Source: Akkermansiaceae bacterium (GTDB taxonomy: Bacteria; Verrucomicrobiota; Verrucomicrobiia; Verrucomicrobiales; Akkermansiaceae). Taken from it: a stretch of 6,629 bases of DNA. The notes under the pieces were generated by a model. The model was given only the letters and a program-made list of their open reading frames with translations, made no database searches and was not told the origin of the DNA. A program made the translations under genes and the position numbers. This document shows positions 1 through 5,878 of this stretch, piece by piece (positions within the stretch are counted from its first letter, which is position 1; the number at the start of each line of letters is the position of its first letter). Location: contig JAQGPE010000227.1 of the NCBI GenBank assembly GCA_028293225.1, positions 1 through 6,629 of the forward strand. Direction: 5' to 3'.

Positions 1-41
1 GAGGCGGAGGTCAAAGAGCGACGCAGGTGCGAAATGAGACA

Positions 42-62
42 GCCAGGGGTGAAACCCCTGGC
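42..62. repeat. Perfect hairpin, left copy
   Basis: GCCAGGGGT at 42-50 pairs perfectly with ACCCCTGGC at 54-62 around a three-base GAA loop, a stable 9-bp stem. There is no following T-run, so a classical intrinsic terminator is not supported on either strand. It is the hairpin core of the left end of the REP-like element. Confidence 0.75.
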
Positions 63-209
63 AACGAAACCCGGCATAGCCGCAAGACGGGCGCGCCTTG
101 GCATGAGTTCTTTCAGTGTCTCGACGCGCTCGCTCTTCCTGGTAGCCCGACTCTCCTTCCAATCCGAAAGGTCCACGACCGCAGGTTGCACTTCTCAAAA
201 GGGCGAGTT

Positions 210-232
210 TCCCATCATCGGATATGATGGGA
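210..232. repeat. Internal palindrome of the REP-like element
   Basis: TCCCATCAT at 210-218 pairs perfectly with ATGATGGGA at 224-232 around a five-base loop. It is a 9-bp stem near the middle of the otherwise gene-free 63-313 segment. Shorter stems follow at 271-287 (CGGTCG/CGACCG) and 293-306 (CGTGC/GCACG), so this segment may be structured when transcribed. No known RNA family was recognised. Confidence 0.5.
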
Positions 233-313
233 TTCGCGGGGATCGAACGGCGCGTCCCGCGTGCCGGGGGCGGTCGGCAAGCGACCGGAAAGCGTGCTAT
301 CGCACGATCCTAT

Positions 314-340
314 CCAGGGGTTCCTTTCAGTCACCCCTGG
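314..340. repeat. Hairpin, right copy
   Basis: CCAGGGGT at 314-321 pairs with ACCCCTGG at 333-340 around an 11-base loop. The stem sequence is the same as in the left copy at 42-62, but the loop is larger. It lies next to the inverted flank 341-376. It is about 60 bases past the stop of the minus-strand DUF2459 gene and so would lie in that transcript's 3' region. Confidence 0.7.
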
Positions 341-403
341 CTGTCACATTTCGCACCTTCGGCGCTCCCGGAACTCAGCAGCAGCCTGTGGCTGTAGGCA
401 TTC

Positions 404-1192
404 TCACAGCACCGGCGTGGCCGAAGGCTTGCCGATGGCCGGGTCGCCCTTGTCGCCGTCCCAGATCTTGCGGAAGTTATTCTTCCGGCTGGTCGCCTGG
501 CGCACCACGCCGTGGGCCAGCAAGGCGGAGGTGGTATTGAAGCTGAAACCGCACTTGCTCAGCGACTGGGTGGTCCAGACGTTGCAGATGCGGGGGAAAT
601 AGTAGGCGTAGTTTTCCGGGCAGCGGATCAGGCGGCCGGAACCCCAGGAGGAGTCGGCGATCGTGACCGGCAGGCCGCCCTCACCCTTCACCGCGCAGCC
701 GTTCAGGAAGGCGGCGAGCTGGGGGCCGCAGGAGCGCGGCACCTCATTCACAAAGATCCGCTGGTGATGGCAGACATCCTCGACCTTCCAGTCAAAGGGG
801 ATGATCTCCATGACCGATGGCGACGGCGTGCCCAAGGCGCGGATCACCTGAAAGGGCGACAGCCAGCGCTTCTGGACGTAGGCGACCTCCTCGCCCCAGC
901 TCATGGTCACCCACTGGTGCTTGCCCAGGTTCGCCGGGGGCACGTAGCCGCTGTCCTTCAGCCACTGGTAATCAAAGACCAGGCCGGTGTGGATATTATC
1001 CGCCAGCAGGTAGACGGGCACGGTGGTGGCCGTGGGCACCGGGTGCGTACGGTCCGACGCATGGGCCGGGTCCGACACCGGCAGCAGGCTCAGCGCCTCC
1101 CCCTTTGGCTCCGGTAAATGGAGCGCGCAGGAGGAGAACAGCAGGGCCGCTGCGGGGATCAGGAAGGATGATGATAGGCGCAGGAGAGACAT
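404..1192 (-). CDS. DUF2459 (TIGR02117-like) lipoprotein
   Basis: Predicted 262-residue lipoprotein of the DUF2459 family, whose biochemical role is not established. The N-terminus has a short charged start, a hydrophobic stretch (residues 6-19) and a lipobox-like FSSC with the modifiable Cys at 22, so it should be anchored in a membrane facing the periplasm. Family hallmarks are HTG (68-70) after a hydrophobic strand, SWGEEVAY (98-105) and CNVWT (203-207). Six further cysteines (141, 155, 166, 191, 203, 214) follow the lipobox. The ATG at 1192 is preferred because it starts just before the signal peptide. A GTG at 1213 in the same frame would add seven residues and leave only 7 bases after the upstream stop. 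The gene is last in the probable four-gene run, 28 bases after ppnP. No clear ribosome binding site is visible. Family assignment is from motif recall; function is unknown. Confidence 0.85.
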   Translation of the reverse strand: MSLLRLSSSFLIPAAALLFSSCALHLPEPKGEALSLLPVSDPAHASDRTHPVPTATTVPVYLLADNIHTGLVFDYQWLKDSGYVPPANLGKHQWVTMSWGEEVAYVQKRWLSPFQVIRALGTPSPSVMEIIPFDWKVEDVCHHQRIFVNEVPRSCGPQLAAFLNGCAVKGEGGLPVTIADSSWGSGRLIRCPENYAYYFPRICNVWTTQSLSKCGFSFNTTSALLAHGVVRQATSRKNNFRKIWDGDKGDPAIGKPSATPVL

Positions 1193-1220
1193 GCCGTCGG
1201 GAGGGCTGCCCACCAGCCGC

Positions 1221-1544
1221 TCAAGGCGTGCCGAATGAACAGATGTATTCGCAGGGAGCGTCCTTCACCCGGATGGTGAAGCCGCTGTTTCCCGCCACGT
1301 CGAAAGAAGAGCCCGCCCCGACGACGAGCTGCTCTTCCGTACCGTCGATCACCACTTCGCAGGCTCCGGCCGTGATGTCCATCACTTCCGGTTCGCCGGT
1401 GCCAAAGTGGTACTCGCCCGGGAAGATGATTCCCAGGGACTTGCGGCGGCCGTCGGCGAGGACGATGCCGTGGGAAATGACTTTCCCGTCGAAGTAGACG
1501 TTCGCCTTGGCGGTGACCGTCACGTTTTCAAAGGAGGACGACAT
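1221..1544 (-). CDS. ppnP: Pyrimidine/purine nucleoside phosphorylase PpnP
   Basis: A 107-residue single-domain cupin of the PpnP (formerly YaiE/DUF1255) family. In E. coli PpnP catalyses phosphorolysis of several nucleosides to free base and ribose-1-phosphate, serving cytosolic nucleoside salvage. Recognisable conserved stretches are NVYFDGKV (15-22), GIIFPGEYHFGT (38-49), EPEVMDITAG (51-60), GAGSSFDVAG (76-85) and the C-terminal EYICSFG. Length is slightly above the 94 residues of the E. coli protein, the extra residues being at the N-terminus and in one loop. The ATG at 1544 is chosen because homology begins right after it. The frame stays open upstream to 2018, but that part is antisense reading of the FKBP gene. 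The start lies 11 bases after the FKBP stop, so co-transcription is likely. No Shine-Dalgarno is seen. Confidence 0.93.
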   Translation of the reverse strand: MSSSFENVTVTAKANVYFDGKVISHGIVLADGRRKSLGIIFPGEYHFGTGEPEVMDITAGACEVVIDGTEEQLVVGAGSSFDVAGNSGFTIRVKDAPCEYICSFGTP

Positions 1545-1555
1545 GCCGCTGCGAA

Positions 1556-2773
1556 TTACTTGATTTCCAGCAGTTCGACGTCGAACACCAGCGTGCCGGA
1601 AGGTGCGCCCGGACGGCTTGGGGTATCGCCGTAGGCCAGCTTGCCGGGGATCCAGAAGCGGCGCTTCTCGCCCACGACCATCAGCTGCACGCCTTCGGTC
1701 CAGCCGGCGATCACGCCGTTGAGCGGGAACTCGGCGGGCTCGCCGCGGGTCACGGAGCTGTCGAACATTTTGCCGTCGGTGGTCCAGCCGGAGTAGTGGA
1801 CCTTCACGGTGGAGGAAGCGGATGGGTGCTTGTCGCCAGTGCCCTTGGTCAGGACCTTGGAGGACATGCCGGAGTCGGTCTTCACCGCATCGGCCGGAGC
1901 GGCGGCGACGTCGGCAGGGACCTCGGGCGGGGCCGGCGGCTCCTTGAAGTCGACCAGTTCCACATCGCAGGTGGTCGCGCCAGGAGCACCTGGAGGTCCG
2001 AGTTCCTGTGGGATCCACATGCGGCGCTTTTCGCCCTTCACCATGAGCTGGATGCCTTCGCTCCAGCCCTTGAAAACCTTGTCGAGCGGGATGGAGGCCG
2101 GTCCGTCGCCGCCCGTCGCCGTGCTCTGCATCAGCTGGCCCGTAGGGGTCCAGGCGGAGAACTGGATGGTCGCCATGGAGGTGGCGGACGGGTGCTTGTC
2201 ACCGGTACCCTTGGTCACGACCTTGGTGGCCAGGCCGGAAGCGGTCTTTTCGGCGTCGGCCGGTGCGGCGGCGACGTCGGACGGGGTCTCAGGCGGAGCT
2301 TCGCCCTTGTCGATGCTGAAAAGCTCGATGTCGAACACCAGCATGCCACCGGGACGGCCGCCGCCCGGGCTTTCCCCGTAGGCGAGTTCGGCCGGGATCC
2401 AGAAGCGGCGCTTTTCGCCCACGACCATCAGCTGCACGCCTTCGGTCCAGCCCTTGATCACGCCATTGAGCGGGAAAGTGGCCTTCTGGCCGCGCTTGAC
2501 GGAGCTGTCAAAGAGTTTGCCGTCCTTGGTCCAGCCGGAGTAGTCCACGGTGACCTTGTCAAAGGAGCGCGGGTGCTCGGTGCCGGTGCCCTTGGTGATG
2601 ACCTTGGTGGCGAGACCGGAGGCGGTCTTTTCAGCATCGGCTGGCGCGGCGGCGACGTCGGATGGGGCTTCGAGCATTTTGGCGGTATCGGCGGGTGGTT
2701 CCTGCGCATGACCGGGCAGCGCAAGGCCGAGCACGGTGGCGGCGGCGAAAGGAATAATGTGCCTGGATTTCAT
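1556..2773 (-). CDS. Secreted triple-domain FKBP-type peptidyl-prolyl isomerase
   Basis: A 405-residue exported protein with three FKBP domains, expected to catalyse cis-trans isomerisation of peptidyl-proline bonds or to chaperone folding in the periplasm. A signal peptide is visible (MKSRH, hydrophobic 7-20, likely cut after GHA at 23). Domains lie at about 52-155, 179-277 and 301-405, each preceded by the same linker VAAAPADA (40-47, 167-174, 289-296). Domain 1 keeps FKBP pocket residues equivalent to Y26, F36, D37, I56, W59, Y82 and F99 of human FKBP12 (here Y78, F88, D89, I106, W109, Y132, F147). Domain 3 does too (Y327, F337, D338, I355, W358, Y381, F397). Domain 2 has F205, M215, Q216, F234 and C269 at these places and lacks the AYG loop; only W237 is kept. 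It follows the DUF3817 gene by 45 bases and precedes ppnP by 11. Confidence 0.93.
   Translation of the reverse strand: MKSRHIIPFAAATVLGLALPGHAQEPPADTAKMLEAPSDVAAAPADAEKTASGLATKVITKGTGTEHPRSFDKVTVDYSGWTKDGKLFDSSVKRGQKATFPLNGVIKGWTEGVQLMVVGEKRRFWIPAELAYGESPGGGRPGGMLVFDIELFSIDKGEAPPETPSDVAAAPADAEKTASGLATKVVTKGTGDKHPSATSMATIQFSAWTPTGQLMQSTATGGDGPASIPLDKVFKGWSEGIQLMVKGEKRRMWIPQELGPPGAPGATTCDVELVDFKEPPAPPEVPADVAAAPADAVKTDSGMSSKVLTKGTGDKHPSASSTVKVHYSGWTTDGKMFDSSVTRGEPAEFPLNGVIAGWTEGVQLMVVGEKRRFWIPGKLAYGDTPSRPGAPSGTLVFDVELLEIK
1647..2452 (-). repeat. Intragenic duplicated FKBP segment
   Basis: Bases 1647-1705 and 2394-2452 are 58 of 59 identical and in the same orientation. They encode the GWTEGVQLMVVGEKRRFWIP segment of FKBP domains 3 and 1. 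A diverged third copy lies at about 2013-2071 in domain 2. The coordinates here span both near-identical copies with everything between them. The near identity, including silent positions, points to recent duplication or gene conversion between the outer domains. Confidence 0.8.
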
Positions 2774-2818
2774 GGCGGAGGGAGGCTTGTTTGGGAAGGG
2801 GCTCGTGTCAATGCGGCA

Positions 2819-3145
2819 TCAGGACTCCTCGCTGCCCGTTTTCGCGGCGCCCAGGCCGCGATGCAGGAAAAACGGCGCCAGCGGGATCAGCGAGGCCAGG
2901 AAGGCCAAACCGGCCTGTTTCCCCGTAATGGCGCGATCCGACCAGGCCTGGAACACCGTCAGAAGGAAGGCCAGGAACAGGACTCCGTGGGCCATGCCGA
3001 AGATCCGCACGGCGTCCGGCATGTGCCAAATGTGTTTCAGAGGCACGGCGATGCCGACCAGCAGCAGAAAGGAGATGCCCTCCAGCAACCCGACCCCGAG
3101 GAGACGGCCGACAGGATCACGCAGATCGGGAAATTTCATCGCCAT
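2819..3145 (-). CDS. DUF3817 family small integral membrane protein
   Basis: A 108-residue membrane protein with three predicted transmembrane segments (about 13-35, 46-66 and 77-95). DUF3817 hallmarks are LLEGISFLLL (20-29), AVPLKH (33-38) and GMAHGVLFLAF (50-60), with a conserved Glu (22), Lys-His (37-38) and His (53) inside or next to membrane helices. The family has no established biochemical function. The C-terminal tail (about 97-108) is polar. The ATG at 3145 was taken as start; a TTG at 3148 and an ATG at 3139 in frame are alternatives, and no ribosome binding site discriminates between them. It is the first gene of the probable minus-strand run and is divergent from the ABC transporter across a 299-base gap that carries an inverted repeat. 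Confidence 0.85.
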   Translation of the reverse strand: MAMKFPDLRDPVGRLLGVGLLEGISFLLLVGIAVPLKHIWHMPDAVRIFGMAHGVLFLAFLLTVFQAWSDRAITGKQAGLAFLASLIPLAPFFLHRGLGAAKTGSEES

Positions 3146-3218
3146 CAAAACGGCGCGGGAGGGGGCCTCTTGTCAATCTTCCTGCCAGGCTGCGGCATTT
3201 CACCGCGGGGAGATGGAC

Positions 3219-3371
3219 CGGAGGGGGGACACTCTTGTCCCCCTGCTCAGCAGGTTGATCTGGTCAAACCCCATGTCTCCAAAGCTCCTCCGTCCTCCCA
3301 TCGCTCAGCAAGCTCCTCCTCAAAAATCAAATTCACGAACTCAGCAGGGAGACAAGAGTGTCCCCCCTCCG
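3219..3371. repeat. Inverted-repeat element in a divergent intergenic region
   Basis: The ends form long inverted arms. Bases 3219-3250 match the reverse complement of 3340-3371 at 30 of 32 positions, with the outer 21 bases identical (CGGAGGGGGGACACTCTTGT plus one). The left arm contains its own palindrome CCTGCT-C-AGCAGG (3242-3254). The roughly 90-base interior has direct repeats, AAGCTCCTCC at 3282-3291 and 3310-3319 and GCTCAGCA at 3245-3252 and 3303-3310. Flanks of about 73 bases on each side lead to the divergent DUF3817 and ABC starts, so the element sits centrally in the presumed promoter region of both. No target-site duplication is evident and no protein is supported inside it. Its resemblance to dispersed verrucomicrobial intergenic repeats is a recalled impression, not a search. 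Confidence 0.7.
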
Positions 3372-3444
3372 TTGGCCCGATTTCCAGGCCCCTTGAAGAA
3401 ACCTCTAGCAGGCCCGCGATCCCCGGCTGATGGGTTAGATCCCC

Positions 3445-5208
3445 ATGGATCAACCTCCCAAATTCACCCGCCACGTCTGGGTCCAGCTTTGGCGGCTCAT
3501 CCAGCCCTATTTCTTCGGCCGCAACAAGGGCCGCGCCTGGCTGCAGCTCGGGACCCTGATCCTGCTGACCGTCGCGGTCACCGGCGTCGGCATCTGGTCC
3601 ACCTACGTGATGGGCGACGTGATGACCTCGCTGGAAAAACGCAATCTTCCCGCCTTCCGCGCCGGTATCCTCCTCTACCTCGCCACCTTTGCCGCCGCGA
3701 TTCCGCTGGCCGCCTACTACCGCTGGATGGAAGAACGGCTGGCCCTGAACTGGCGCGATTTCCTCGCCCGCACCCTGATGCTGCGGTATTTCTATAACCG
3801 CGCGTATTACCGGTTGCTGGGCAACGACGCGATCGACAACCCCGACCAGCGTATTTCCGAAGACGCCCGGAACTTCACCATGACGGCGCTGTCTTTCGGG
3901 CTGCTGGTGATGAACTCCATCATCCAGATCGTCGGCTACGCCGGGGTGCTGTGGTCGATTTCCTCCACCCTCGGGATCGTCCTGATCGGCTATGCCATCG
4001 CCGGCACGCTGGTCGCTTTCCTGATCGGCAAACGGCTGATCGGCCTGAACTACCTGCAATACGAAAGGGAGGCCGACCTGCGCTACTCGCTGGTGCGGGT
4101 CCGCGATCACGCCGAGTCGATCGCCTTTTACCGCGGGGAGCGCCGTGAGCTGCGCGACCTGCGCGCGCGCCTGGGCGGAGTGGTGGGCAACATGGTGGTG
4201 CTGATCCGCTGGAACCGGAACCTGACCTTCTTCTCCACCGGCTACAACCTGCTGGCGCTGCTGCTGCCCCTGGTGATCGTTGCGCCGCTTTTCATTCAGG
4301 GAAAAATCGAGTTCGGCAAGATCACCCAGGCCATCGCCGCCTTCGCCACCTTCCTGGCCGCGGTGTCGCTTTTCATCACCCAGTTCGAGCGCGTCAGCAT
4401 GTTCGCCGCCGGGGTCACGCGTCTCGGCTCGCTGTGGGAATTCCTCGACGAACGCGATGCCGAGGACGACCTGGAGGCCGAGCACGCCGAGCAGATCGAG
4501 GTCAGCGAGGACCAGCGCACCCTGGTACTGGAAAACCTGACCGTGACCACGCCCGGCGGGAAAAAGGAACTGCTCAGCGACTTGAGCTTCCGCCTGCCGC
4601 CCGGCAAAAGCCTGCTGATCATGGGCGAAAGCGGCGCGGGGAAGAGTTCCCTGCTGCGGACCATCGCCGGCCTGTGGAGCTCCGGCGCGGGCAAGATCGG
4701 CCGCCCGCCCTATCGCACCATGATGTTCCTGCCGCAGCGACCCTACATGGTCCCGGGCACGCTGCGCGCCCAGCTCGACTACCCGGGTTCCGGCCGCAAC
4801 AACGACGACGAGTCGATCCACGAGGTGCTGCAAACCGTGAATCTCCCCGATCTGGGGGAGCGCGTCGACGGCGACTTCGACCGCACCGCCGACTGGGCGA
4901 ACATGCTGTCCCTGGGCGAGCAGCAGCGCGTTTCCTTCGCCCGCCTGTTCCTGAAAAAGCCCGCCATTTCCTTTTTGGATGAATCGACCAGCGCGCTCGA
5001 TGAGGCGAATGAAAAGCGCATCTACGAGCAGCTCCGCCACGGCCATTTCACCTATGTCAGCGTCGGCCACCGCTCGACCCTGCTGCAGTTCCACGACTGG
5101 CTGCTGACGATGAACAAGGGCGGCGAGTGGCAGCTGGTGGAGATCAAGGACCTGGATCTCCAGGAGAAAACTCCGCACGGAGCAGCAGACTCAGAGCAGC
5201 CCGAGTGA
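3445..5208 (+). CDS. ABC transporter, fused permease and ATPase (ABC_membrane_2, YddA/SbmA/ABCD-like)
   Basis: A 587-residue half-transporter expected to work as a homodimer in the cytoplasmic membrane. Hydrophobic segments lie at about 33-56, 72-92, 149-171, 175-196, 262-285 and 294-312. Motif NPDQRISEDARNF (132-144) is typical of the ABC_membrane_2 family that includes YddA, SbmA/BacA-like, Rv1819c and peroxisomal ABCD proteins. The ATPase domain has Walker A GESGAGKS (394-401), Q-loop Gln431, signature LSLGEQQ (488-494), Walker B AISFLDE (507-513), D-loop SALD (516-519) and H-loop His542, so it looks active. Known members move peptides, cobalamin or acyl-CoA; the substrate here cannot be told. 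ATG 3445 is the first start after an in-frame stop (3436-3438). No partner gene is adjacent. The last 18 bases overlap the convergent SLOG gene. Confidence 0.92.
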   Translation: MDQPPKFTRHVWVQLWRLIQPYFFGRNKGRAWLQLGTLILLTVAVTGVGIWSTYVMGDVMTSLEKRNLPAFRAGILLYLATFAAAIPLAAYYRWMEERLALNWRDFLARTLMLRYFYNRAYYRLLGNDAIDNPDQRISEDARNFTMTALSFGLLVMNSIIQIVGYAGVLWSISSTLGIVLIGYAIAGTLVAFLIGKRLIGLNYLQYEREADLRYSLVRVRDHAESIAFYRGERRELRDLRARLGGVVGNMVVLIRWNRNLTFFSTGYNLLALLLPLVIVAPLFIQGKIEFGKITQAIAAFATFLAAVSLFITQFERVSMFAAGVTRLGSLWEFLDERDAEDDLEAEHAEQIEVSEDQRTLVLENLTVTTPGGKKELLSDLSFRLPPGKSLLIMGESGAGKSSLLRTIAGLWSSGAGKIGRPPYRTMMFLPQRPYMVPGTLRAQLDYPGSGRNNDDESIHEVLQTVNLPDLGERVDGDFDRTADWANMLSLGEQQRVSFARLFLKKPAISFLDESTSALDEANEKRIYEQLRHGHFTYVSVGHRSTLLQFHDWLLTMNKGGEWQLVEIKDLDLQEKTPHGAADSEQPE

Positions 5209-5718
5209 CGTCAGTTGCACGCCAAGCGCCTCGACCGATCCCCACGGCAGGATTGGCGAGTTCCGCCGCTCGTCCGGCGGATTCGCCTCCAGTTGATCCG
5301 ACCAGCCGCCGCAGCCGGTCAGCGGCAGCAGCGGACGATGATGCAGCCAGGCCAGGCAAACCTCCGAGATCGTCCCGGCGCGACCGCCGATGACCAGGCA
5401 GGCATCGCCGGACAGAGCCATCAGCAGATTCCGGGCGTCGCCCATGCCGCAGGGGATCAACACGCTGCACGGCCAGTCCACGGTGTGGATGTCATCGGAG
5501 GGGATGATGCTGACCACCGTCCCGCCCGCGGCCAAAGCGCTCTCCGCCGCCGCACGGGTGGCCGGGCTGCCGCAGCCGCTTACCACGGTGATGCCATTCC
5601 TTGCCAGGAACTCCCCAGCTTTCACCGCCAGATCAAAAGCCGCGGAACCCGGCTCGGCGCTACCGAGAATGCAGACCTGGGGGCGACGCGGACCATTGGC
5701 GAAAGTCGTGGAAGACAT
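5191..5718 (-). CDS. SLOG-superfamily Rossmann protein (TIGR00725/LOG-like)
   Basis: A 175-residue cytosolic Rossmann-type protein of the TIGR00725 group, related to LOG/lysine decarboxylase-like and DprA-like nucleotide-binding domains and to the algal molybdenum-cofactor carrier protein. Visible signs are the first strand and turn VCILGS (15-20), VVSGCGSPATRAAAESALAAGG (45-66) after the second helix, the conserved ARN (95-97) and the signature VIGGRAGTISE (109-119). Members may bind nucleotide-like or cofactor ligands; whether this one is enzymatic is unknown. The variant GGxAGTxSE differs from the PGGxGTxxE of cytokinin-activating LOG enzymes, so the LOG phosphoribohydrolase role should not be transferred. 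The ATG at 5718 begins eight residues before the conserved core. It is convergent with the ABC gene (18-base overlap) and divergent from the PSCyt gene (160-base gap). Confidence 0.83.
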   Translation of the reverse strand: MSSTTFANGPRRPQVCILGSAEPGSAAFDLAVKAGEFLARNGITVVSGCGSPATRAAAESALAAGGTVVSIIPSDDIHTVDWPCSVLIPCGMGDARNLLMALSGDACLVIGGRAGTISEVCLAWLHHRPLLPLTGCGGWSDQLEANPPDERRNSPILPWGSVEALGVQLTSLGLL

Positions 5719-5878
5719 GCCGCAAAGCTAGGACTCCACTTCGCCGCCGCAATGCCGGATGGACGCCGATGACTCACTCCGCCCGGCGCGACGCCTCCGG
5801 GACCGGCGAGCACCGGCACAAAGATACGGCCTGATGTAAGACGCCACGCCCCCCTTCGCGTAGCCGCCTGAACGTTTG
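5719..5878. promoter_or_regulatory. Divergent intergenic region, presumed promoters
   Basis: The 160 bases separate the starts of the minus-strand SLOG gene and the plus-strand PSCyt gene, so promoters for both should lie here. I could not identify convincing -35/-10 boxes, an operator, or a ribosome binding site for either gene. No inverted repeat comparable to the two other elements of the window is present. The call rests only on gene layout. Confidence 0.35.

Larger units (their letters stand above)
7..376. repeat. REP-like composite element with inverted ends
   Basis: The two ends are inverted copies. Bases 7-42 match the reverse complement of 341-376 at 29 of 36 positions, including a near-perfect block around GTGCGAAATG. 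Each arm adjoins an inward-lying hairpin built from the same GCCAGGGGT/ACCCCTGG core. The layout is arm, hairpin, about 250 bases of filler, hairpin, inverted arm, as in paired REP or REPIN/MITE-like elements. No protein is convincingly encoded; open frames across it lack recognisable domains. It lies just downstream of the DUF2459 gene stop, where it could influence transcript ends. No target-site duplication can be judged because the left edge is at the window border. That it is multi-copy is inference. Confidence 0.6.

Noticed and set aside
382..394. Small stem CAGCC/GGCTG after the DUF2459 stop as a terminator
   Set aside because: The stem has only 5 bp and no T-run follows in the direction of transcription.
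34..540. Open frame covering the left repeat element
   Set aside because: No domain or signal is recognisable, it runs through hairpins, and it extends antisense into the DUF2459 gene.
1193..1213. GTG start for the DUF2459 gene
   Set aside because: It adds seven residues before an otherwise normal lipoprotein signal; it is possible but less likely than the ATG at 1192.
1545..2018. N-terminal extension of ppnP to a start at 2018
   Set aside because: The added residues are an Arg-rich out-of-frame reading of the FKBP gene; PpnP similarity begins just after the ATG at 1544.
2806..2811. TTGACA box upstream of the FKBP gene (minus strand), and a second at 3171-3176 upstream of DUF3817
   Set aside because: At the usual 17-base spacing the expected -10 positions read AAGCCT and CCGTTT, neither close to TATAAT, so the promoter calls are not supported.
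3242..3371. Repeats suggesting a CRISPR array
   Set aside because: The repeats are inverted arms and two short direct repeats, without regular spacing or unique spacers.
1796..3430. A 544-codon open frame on the plus strand opposite the FKBP and DUF3817 genes
   Set aside because: It is a low-complexity Gly/Arg/His antisense shadow of genes with clear family motifs on the minus strand, and it runs through the inverted repeat.
3247..5178. A 643-codon open frame on the minus strand opposite the ABC gene
   Set aside because: It is rich in Gln, Asp, Gly and His in the way antisense readings of GC-rich genes are, has no recognisable domain, and covers a plus-strand frame with all ABC motifs.
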